64,000 bases of DNA from CAZQFV01 sp964592645 (GTDB lineage Bacteria > Chloroflexota > Chloroflexia > DTKN01): contig CAZQFV010000002.1 of assembly GCA_964592645.1 (NCBI GenBank), forward strand, positions 62,001-126,000, written 5' to 3'. Under the pieces are notes generated by a model. That model worked only from the letters and a program-made list of their open reading frames with translations. It ran no database searches and had not been told where the DNA came from. The first letter of the stretch is position 1; each line of letters begins with the position of its first letter. The translations under genes were made by a program, and so were the position numbers. Shown in pieces: positions 59,005 to 64,000 of this stretch.

Positions 59005-59118
59005 CCATCGGGGCGAGGCGCTTCCGACCCCGCGGCTCGCGGAGTGGAGACTCCTCGTCCTGTTGTGTAGCGACCGCCGGGGACCTGGTGGCCCTGAAGT
59101 GGGAGCCGGGCAGCGACC

Positions 59119-59832
59119 ATGCGCGAAGTCCAGGTAGCCGTAGCCAAGACGCACAAGTATGCCAGCCGCGAGAGCGGGGACACCGTGGAGGTGATCGAGC
59201 GGCCGCACGGGGGCCTCAGCGTGCTGCTGGTTGATGCCCAGGGCAGTGGACTGCCGGCCAAGACGATCAGCAACCTGGTTATCAGCCGCGGGGCGGCGCT
59301 GATCAAGGAAGGGACGCGCGACGGGGCCGTGGCCCGCTCGGTGCACGACTACCTCTACACGCTGCGCGGGGGGCGCGTCTTGGCCACACTGGTGATCGTC
59401 TCCGTGGATCTGCAGTCGCAGAGCCTGGTCCTTTCGCGCAACGACGAGTATCCCGCCTACCTGCTGACACGCGAGGCCGTCGAGGTGTGCGCCGAACCGG
59501 TCACGCCGATCGGCATCTACCCGCGCACCAAGCCGAGCATCGTGGAGCGGCCGTTGGCCGAATACCTGGGCGCGGTGGCGGTGAGCGACGGCATCGTCCA
59601 CGCCGGGGAGCGGCGCGGGGCGCCCTTTGATCTGCTGTCCTTCCTGCAGGAGCGGCTGGCCGCGGGGTGGCCGGCCGCCCAGGAGCTGGCCGACGCCATC
59701 CTTTCCCAGGCGCTGGCCCTGGAGGACGGCCGGCCGCGCGACGACGCCAGCGTCGTCGTGGTGACGATCTCCCCGGCGCCCGAGGAAGAGGTGGCGGTGC
59801 GCCGCCTGGCGGCCCGCCTGCCGATCGCCTAG
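59119..59832 (+). CDS. PP2C/SpoIIE-like serine phosphatase domain protein
   Basis: A 237-residue protein with the metal-binding pattern of PPM phosphatases: LSVLLVDAQGSGLPAK in place of the usual DGMGSG-type motif, LGAVAVSDGIVHAGE, and the C-terminal PRDDASVVVVTI (PRDD). Such single-domain phosphatases act on anti-sigma or anti-anti-sigma proteins in stress signalling. The first acidic residue is followed by Ala-Gln (DAQ), slightly off consensus. The ribosome site is weak. It follows purA by about 115 bases with no promoter recognised. Confidence 0.82.
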   Translation: MREVQVAVAKTHKYASRESGDTVEVIERPHGGLSVLLVDAQGSGLPAKTISNLVISRGAALIKEGTRDGAVARSVHDYLYTLRGGRVLATLVIVSVDLQSQSLVLSRNDEYPAYLLTREAVEVCAEPVTPIGIYPRTKPSIVERPLAEYLGAVAVSDGIVHAGERRGAPFDLLSFLQERLAAGWPAAQELADAILSQALALEDGRPRDDASVVVVTISPAPEEEVAVRRLAARLPIA

Positions 59833-59916
59833 CGGCGGGGCCCAGGGCCGGCCTTTTTCCTGGCCCGAAGAGTCTGGCCTTTTGCGGCGAGGCCCGGTCT
59901 TTCGCCGCGAGAACGC

Positions 59917-59955
59917 CGAGGGCGCAGAGATCTTGGTTTTTTCTCTGCGCCCTCG
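59917..59955. terminator. Bidirectional stem-loop between the phosphatase and ppdK
   Basis: GAGGGCGCAGAGA at 59918-59930 and TCTCTGCGCCCTC at 59942-59954 are a perfect 13-bp repeat, extended by one C-G pair. The loop holds a run of T on the plus strand. It lies between convergent genes and could serve both. Confidence 0.65.
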
Positions 59956-60007
59956 ACGGTTCAATCGTCCCGGTGTCGGTTTGGCGGCGCCGTCACTGAA
60001 AAGGCCC

Positions 60008-62929
60008 CTATTCCAGCACCTGCCCGCGGAAGCGGATGGCGGCGTGGGCGGCGGCCAGGCGGGCCACCGGGACCCGGAAGGGCGAGCAGGAGACATAGTT
60101 CAGCCCGGCCAAGTGGCAGAACTCGACGGACGATGGGTCGCCGCCGTGCTCGCCGCAGATGCCCACCTCCAGCTCCGGGCGGGTCCGGCGGCCCAGGCGC
60201 ACCCCCATCTTGACCAGTTGCCCCACGCCGGCCCGGTCCAACACCTGGAAGGGGTTGGCCGGCAGGATGCCGGTCTCGACATACTTGACCAGAAAGCGGC
60301 GCTCGGCGTCGTCGCGGCTGTAGCCAAAGGTCATCTGGGTCAGGTCGTTCGTGCCGTAGGAGAAGAACTGGGCCAGGGTGGCGATCTCGTCGGCGGTGAT
60401 GGCGGCGCGCGGGATCTCGATCATCGTGCCGAACTTGAACTCGACCCGGATGCCCTGCTCGGCCATTACCTGCTCGGCCACCTGCTCCAGCTCCACCTGG
60501 GAAACCTTGAGCTCGTTGACGTGCCCGGTGAGCGGGATCATCACCTCGGGCTTGACGACGATGCCCTTTTTCGCCGCCTGGCAGGCGGCCTCGAAGATGG
60601 CCCGCACCTGCATCTTGGTGATGTCGGGGTAGGTGATGCCCAGGCGGATGCCGCGCAGCCCCATCATCGGGTTGGACTCGTGCATCTTTTGCACGGCGGC
60701 CAGCAGTTGCTCCTTGGCGGCCAGGTCGGGGCCGCTTTCGCCGCGGGTGCGCATCTCGGTCACCTCGACGAGCAGCTCTTCCTGGCTGGGCAGGAACTCG
60801 TGCAGCGGCGGGTCGATCAGGCGGATGATCACCGGGAGGCCGTCCATGGCCTCGAAGAGCCCGTAGAAGTCGGAGCGCTGGCTGGGCAGGAGCTTGTCCA
60901 GTGCCCCCAGGTAGGCTTTGGCGGCCGGCAGGCTGGCGATCTCCCGCTCCACCTCTTGCACCCGGGCGGTCAGCTCATTGCGGCGGGCCTCGTCCAGCGG
61001 CTTGCCGTCTTCCTTGCCGGCGTCGAGGATGCCCTGGAGGCGGCTGCGGCGGTCGAAGTAGGCCTGGGCCTCGTCGGCGTTGAGGATCATCTGCTGCACA
61101 TGCGGCAAGCGCTCCTGTTCAAAGAACATGTGCTCGGTGCGGCACAGCCCGATGCCCTGGGCGCCGTAGAGCCGGGCGCGGCGGGCATCGCGGGGATAGT
61201 CGGCGTTGGTCCAGACCTGCAGCCCGCGGGTGGGATAGCCATGGTAGTCGGCCGGCCACTGCCGGGACTGCGGCACGGCGCAGGCCGCGTCGGCCCAGGT
61301 GAGCAGGGTGCGCAGTTCGGTCTCTTTCTCATAGTCCGGGGTCACGGTGGCGATCTGCCCTTCAAAGACCTCGCCGGCGGCGCCGTCGATGGAGGCGTAC
61401 TCGCCCTCGCGCAGGACCTTGTCGCCGACGCGCACCGTGCGGGCGTCGACGTCGATGTCCAGGTCGCGGGCACCGACGACGGCCGGCTTGCCGAACTGCC
61501 GGGCGACGACGGCGGCGTGGGCCGTGGCCCCGCCGCGGCTGGTGACGATGCCCTTGGCGGCGATCATGCCGTGGACGTCGTCGGGCTTGGTCTCGGGGCG
61601 GATCATAATCACGTCTTTGCCGGCGTTGCCCCAGGACTCGGCGGTGTCGGCGTCAAAGGCCAGGACGCCGACGGCGGCACCGGGGGAAGCGTTCACGCCG
61701 GTCGCCAGCAGCCGGCCCTCGGCCTTGGCCTTGCGGATCTCTTTCTCGTCGAACTGCGGATGCAGGAAAAAGTCGACATCCTTGGGAGTGACGCGCAGCA
61801 GGGCCTCTTCGCGGCTGATCAGCCCCTCGCCGGCCATCTCCACGGCGATGCGCACGGCGGCGCGGGCGGTGCGCTTGCCGTTGCGGGTCTGTAGCATCCA
61901 CAATTTGCCGCGCTCGATGGTGAACTCCATGTCCTGCATGTCGCGGTAGTGGCGCTCCATGCGGGCAGAGATCTCCAGGAGTTGGGCGTGGGCGGCCGGC
62001 ATGTCGTTGGCCAGCTCGGCCACCGGCTTGGTGTTGCGGATGCCAGCGACGACGTCCTCGCCCTGGGCGTTCAGCAGGTAGTCGCCATAGAGCTTCTTCT
62101 CCCCGGTGGAGGGGTTGCGGGTGAAGACGACGCCGGTGCCGCAGTCCCAGCCCATGTTGCCAAAGACCATGGTGACGACGTTGACGGCGGTGCCCAGATC
62201 GTCGGGGATGCGCTCGGCGCGGCGGTAGTCGATGGCCTTTTTGCCCATCCAGGAGCGGAAGACGGCCTCGACGGCGGACTTGAGCTGGGCCAGGGGATCC
62301 TGGGGAAAGTCCTGCCCGAGGGCCTGGCGGTAGGCAGCCTTGAAGCGCGAGACCAGCTCCTTGAGGTCGGCGGCGCTGAGCTCGGTGTCGTCCTGCACGC
62401 CCTTTTCCGCCTTGAGGGACTGCATGACGTGGTCAAAGACCTCGTCGGGGATGCCCATGGCGGTGCGGCCGAACATGGCGATGAGCCGGCGGTAGGAATC
62501 CCAGGCGAAGCGCTCGTTGTCGGTGAACTCGATCAACCCGCGCAGCGTTTCGTCGTTGAGGCCGACGTTGAGGATGGTCTCCATCATGCCGGGCATGGAG
62601 AACTTGGCGCCGGAGCGGACCGAGACGAGGAGCGGATTGGCGGGATCGCCGAACTTTTTTCCGAACTGGGCCTCGACCTGCCGCAGGGCCTCCAGCGCCT
62701 GCTCCCACATACCCTGTGGGAACTGGAAGCCGGCGTTGATATAGGCCATGCAGGCGGCCGTGGTGATGGTAAAGCCCGGGGGCACGGGCAGGCCGGCGCG
62801 GGTCATGTCGGCCAGTCCGGCGCCCTTGCCGCCGAGGATGACCTTCATCTCGTCCAGCGACGGCTCGTGCCCCAACGTCTGCGTCAGCTCGGCGTGCGCG
62901 GTCTGTGTAAAGTATACCCATTTGTTCAT
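60008..62929 (-). CDS. ppdK: Pyruvate, phosphate dikinase
   Basis: A 973-residue enzyme interconverting pyruvate, ATP and phosphate with phosphoenolpyruvate, AMP and pyrophosphate. The ATP-grasp N-terminus has ILGGKGAGLADMTRAGLPVP; the phosphohistidine domain has TSRGGATAHAAVVARQFGKP; the C-terminal barrel has ICGEHGGDPSSV with the catalytic Cys. Compared with common PPDK of about 880 residues, an extra helical, charged insertion of about 60 residues lies at about 617-676, between MILNADEAQ and ALDKLLPSQR. Start ATG at 62929 follows GGAGGTCCCGCC. A dispersed repeat sits in the leader. Confidence 0.96.
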   Translation of the reverse strand: MNKWVYFTQTAHAELTQTLGHEPSLDEMKVILGGKGAGLADMTRAGLPVPPGFTITTAACMAYINAGFQFPQGMWEQALEALRQVEAQFGKKFGDPANPLLVSVRSGAKFSMPGMMETILNVGLNDETLRGLIEFTDNERFAWDSYRRLIAMFGRTAMGIPDEVFDHVMQSLKAEKGVQDDTELSAADLKELVSRFKAAYRQALGQDFPQDPLAQLKSAVEAVFRSWMGKKAIDYRRAERIPDDLGTAVNVVTMVFGNMGWDCGTGVVFTRNPSTGEKKLYGDYLLNAQGEDVVAGIRNTKPVAELANDMPAAHAQLLEISARMERHYRDMQDMEFTIERGKLWMLQTRNGKRTARAAVRIAVEMAGEGLISREEALLRVTPKDVDFFLHPQFDEKEIRKAKAEGRLLATGVNASPGAAVGVLAFDADTAESWGNAGKDVIMIRPETKPDDVHGMIAAKGIVTSRGGATAHAAVVARQFGKPAVVGARDLDIDVDARTVRVGDKVLREGEYASIDGAAGEVFEGQIATVTPDYEKETELRTLLTWADAACAVPQSRQWPADYHGYPTRGLQVWTNADYPRDARRARLYGAQGIGLCRTEHMFFEQERLPHVQQMILNADEAQAYFDRRSRLQGILDAGKEDGKPLDEARRNELTARVQEVEREIASLPAAKAYLGALDKLLPSQRSDFYGLFEAMDGLPVIIRLIDPPLHEFLPSQEELLVEVTEMRTRGESGPDLAAKEQLLAAVQKMHESNPMMGLRGIRLGITYPDITKMQVRAIFEAACQAAKKGIVVKPEVMIPLTGHVNELKVSQVELEQVAEQVMAEQGIRVEFKFGTMIEIPRAAITADEIATLAQFFSYGTNDLTQMTFGYSRDDAERRFLVKYVETGILPANPFQVLDRAGVGQLVKMGVRLGRRTRPELEVGICGEHGGDPSSVEFCHLAGLNYVSCSPFRVPVARLAAAHAAIRFRGQVLE

Positions 62930-62956
62930 TGGCGGGACCTCCTCTTTTTTGTTGAT

Positions 62957-63024
62957 CTCTGCATAGATCCCCAAGATCGGTGTCCGTAGATTTCAGCTTC
63001 AAGGTATAGCGAGCTATGCGGGAG
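62957..63024 (-). repeat. Dispersed intergenic element, copy A (leader of ppdK)
   Basis: On the minus strand this 68-bp copy begins CTCCCGCATAGCTCGC and ends GATCTATGCAGAG, ending 27 bases before the ppdK ATG and lying after its promoter at 63047. It is about 70 percent identical to copy B by eye, best at the ends and in the central TTGAAGCTGAAATC. Confidence 0.75.
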
Positions 63025-63046
63025 TCGGTAGACACACCAAAACGGT

Positions 63047-63075
63047 ATCATAACCGGAGTTGGGCAATTTGTCAA
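63047..63075 (-). promoter_or_regulatory. Promoter of ppdK
   Basis: Minus strand, perfect TTGACA (63070-63075), 17-base spacer, TATGAT (63047-63052). The predicted transcript has a leader of about 110 bases that contains copy A of the dispersed element. Confidence 0.75.
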
Positions 63076-63206
63076 AGAGAAACTGCTGGCTGCTGGGAAG
63101 CAACCTATTTTGCTTTTCAGCCAGGCTTGCTGACCGTGTGCTGTCTGCCGAATAGGACTCCGGCCTCTGGAGGGAGCGGATATGGAGTGCCGCAGCGGTG
63201 GGAGGG

Positions 63207-63404
63207 GGGGTAGGAAGCGGACAGAAAGCGGATAATCGGAAGGAGCAAGCGGATGGGCGGGCGGGCAATCTCGTGGCGGTCCTTGCAGGCGGCCGGCCGG
63301 CAGGGATTGGCGGTGCTGTGGGGCCGCCCCTGGCGCTCTACGTCGCCTGCGGGGAGACCGCTTTTCTCTCTGCCTCTTCTTTCCGGTTATCCGCTTCCTA
63401 CCCC
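63207..63404. repeat. Long-range inverted repeat
   Basis: GGGGTAGGAAGCGGA at 63207-63221 and TCCGCTTCCTACCCC at 63390-63404 are a perfect 15-bp inverted repeat; GCGGATAATCGGAA at 63228-63241 also pairs with the right arm with one mismatch. The right arm overlaps the end of the small gene at 63398. The rest of 63025-63397 holds only the ppdK promoter; no gene was seen. Confidence 0.5.
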
Positions 63405-63559
63405 GCTTCCCCTTCCTCCTCCTCCTCCTCCTCCCAATCCGCCTCGCCGAACTCCCCCCCGCAGTTCTCACAGACCCAGCAGCCTTCCGCGGCGTCGTAC
63501 CAGAGCTCCTCGCCGCAATCCGGGCAAATCTCGATGCCCTCCGGCACCAGATCGCTCAT
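63398..63559 (-). CDS. Small acidic zinc-ribbon protein with Asp-Trp-polyGlu tail
   Basis: A 53-residue gene. The product has ICPDCGEELWYDAA and CWVCENCGGEF, four cysteines in two CxxC pairs for one zinc, and ends ADWEEEEEEEGEAG. It lies 12 bases after the LysW-like gene at 63572 in the same direction, with GGAGGAG before its ATG. Both proteins share the CPxC zinc fold and the DW-polyGlu tail, so a related role is likely. It is not a canonical LysW in the zinc-ribbon spacing or C-terminus. Confidence 0.75.
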   Translation of the reverse strand: MSDLVPEGIEICPDCGEELWYDAAEGCWVCENCGGEFGEADWEEEEEEEGEAG

Positions 63560-63571
63560 GGGCTCCTCCGG

Positions 63572-63754
63572 CTAATCTTCCTCTTCCTCTTCCTCTTCTT
63601 CCCAGTCCTCTTCGCCGCCATAGTAGTCCACCAGGAAAGGCTTGAGGTTGATCACCTCGAGGGCGACCCCGCATTCCGGACATTCCACCAACTGCCCGAT
63701 GTACATGTCCGGCCGGCGGGGAACGGTGGCGTCGCAATCGGGGCAGTTGGCCAT
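63572..63754 (-). CDS. LysW-like small zinc-ribbon protein with polyGlu tail
   Basis: A 60-residue protein: ANCPDCDATV, then GQLVECPECGVALEVINLKP, close to LysW, the amino-group carrier for lysine/arginine synthesis in Thermus and archaea. LysW ends EDWGE, and its last Glu carries the substrate on its side chain. Here the end is GGEEDWEEEEEEEED, so the EDW is present but followed by a run of acidic residues ending in Asp. No LysX/LysZ/LysY gene is nearby. ATG at 63754 follows AGGAGG by six bases. It could be a carrier, a diverged relative or a zinc protein. Confidence 0.82.
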   Translation of the reverse strand: MANCPDCDATVPRRPDMYIGQLVECPECGVALEVINLKPFLVDYYGGEEDWEEEEEEEED

Positions 63755-63825
63755 CTGACACCTCCTCCTGATGACTTTTCGCTGCCCATAGATGTCCGGA
63801 TGGTTCGTCGCGCTTCGACACCTCC

Positions 63826-63854
63826 ATTTTACTACATTTGGGGACCCGGTGCAA
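63826..63854 (-). promoter_or_regulatory. Promoter of the small zinc-ribbon gene pair
   Basis: Minus strand TTGCAC (63849-63854), 17-base spacer, TAAAAT (63826-63831), about 70 bases before the start at 63754. Confidence 0.6.
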
Positions 63855-64000
63855 CATTCGAACCTCCCTCTCCCTGTACACCGCAAGGTCGATCTTGGGC
63901 ACCGGGAAGGACTGGCGGGGAAAGTCGCCGCGGCGCCCGGATGGTGGAAATTTCGCGCCGACTTGTCATCACCAGGAGATGGCGGAGACCACAGAAGGCT

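Noticed and set aside
63840..63900. A TTCGAAT sequence on the minus strand resembling a tRNA T-loop
   Set aside because: The flanking bases do not form the five-bp T stem (GGAGG against GTTGC) and no acceptor stem or anticodon arm is present.
63979..64000. A start codon for a plus-strand gene at the window end
   Set aside because: AGGAG directly abuts the ATG with no spacer and only seven codons are visible, so it cannot be judged.
1..64000. tRNA, rRNA, CRISPR arrays, prophage or transposase genes
   Set aside because: I looked for their hallmarks by eye and saw none; a covariance-model or profile search would be needed to exclude weak ones.

Overview
The window is high-GC bacterial DNA with no rRNA, tRNA, phage, insertion sequence or CRISPR array that I could recognise. 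Gene content points to an uncultured or anaerobic member of the Chloroflexota (Anaerolineae-like). The supporting signs are an ADP-forming acyl-CoA synthetase, a 2-oxoacid:ferredoxin oxidoreductase operon with ptb and buk, a secreted amylase with DUF11 repeats ending in YLPLV, a PgpH-type HD protein, a DUF4388 protein beside a small GTPase, and many small zinc-ribbon proteins. The phylum call is inference from gene content; no marker gene was aligned.

Layout. 0-6.3 kb (+): ADP-forming acyl-CoA synthetase, a membrane protein, a P-loop/DRTGG protein, SelA and a TPR/zinc-ribbon protein. 6.3-12.8 kb (-): GNAT acetyltransferase, a frameshifted FtsX-like permease, then carbamate kinase, two knotted-type carbamoyltransferases and a flavin reductase, and two stand-alone receiver proteins. 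12.8-13.3 kb: copies of a dispersed intergenic repeat, then a tiny gene for a 29-residue basic peptide resembling ribosomal protein bL37, with its own promoter and terminator. 13.4-16.6 kb (+): YqeC-MocA fusion, YqeB, a third receiver protein and a coiled-coil/zinc-ribbon protein. 16.7-25.9 kb (+): radical SAM protein, small membrane protein, PfkB kinase, CDP-alcohol phosphatidyltransferase, large amylase, ABC-F protein. 26.0-33.0 kb (-): one probable operon buk, membrane protein, ptb, porC, porD/GltD-like, porA, porB. 33.2-42.4 kb (+): glycosyltransferases and membrane proteins around YqeY, PgpH and a YbeY-DgkA fusion. 42.6-47.9 kb: two aromatic amino acid/histidine ammonia-lyase paralogues flanking a TPR operon. 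48.0-54.3 kb (+): dTMP kinase, Crp-family regulator, DUF4388 protein plus GTPase, ECF sigma factor with anti-sigma factor, bactofilin-like protein, DUF4870 protein, HIT protein. 54.4-57.0 kb (-): an ABC importer. 57.0-59.8 kb (+): nrdR, purA, a PP2C/SpoIIE-like phosphatase. 60.0-62.9 kb (-): pyruvate phosphate dikinase. 63.4-63.8 kb (-): two tiny acidic zinc-ribbon proteins, one LysW-like.

How the genes fit together. Ferredoxin-dependent 2-oxoacid oxidation, Ptb, Buk and the ADP-forming synthetase give substrate-level phosphorylation from amino-acid-derived acyl-CoA. Carbamoyltransferases with carbamate kinase give another catabolic ATP route. That block lies close to YqeB/YqeC/MocA, factors of selenium-dependent molybdenum hydroxylases, and SelA is also nearby, recalling the ureide/purine catabolic cluster of enteric bacteria.

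Most notable observations: (1) a roughly 70-bp repeat with CTCC(n)GCATAG/CTATGC-GGAG ends in at least three places, ending 26 and 27 bases before the start codons of two unrelated genes; (2) the bL37-like micro-gene; (3) the tandem acidic zinc-ribbon proteins with Asp-Trp-polyGlu tails; (4) an ammonia-lyase with Cys in place of the MIO serine; (5) a YbeY-DgkA fusion lacking the third zinc histidine.
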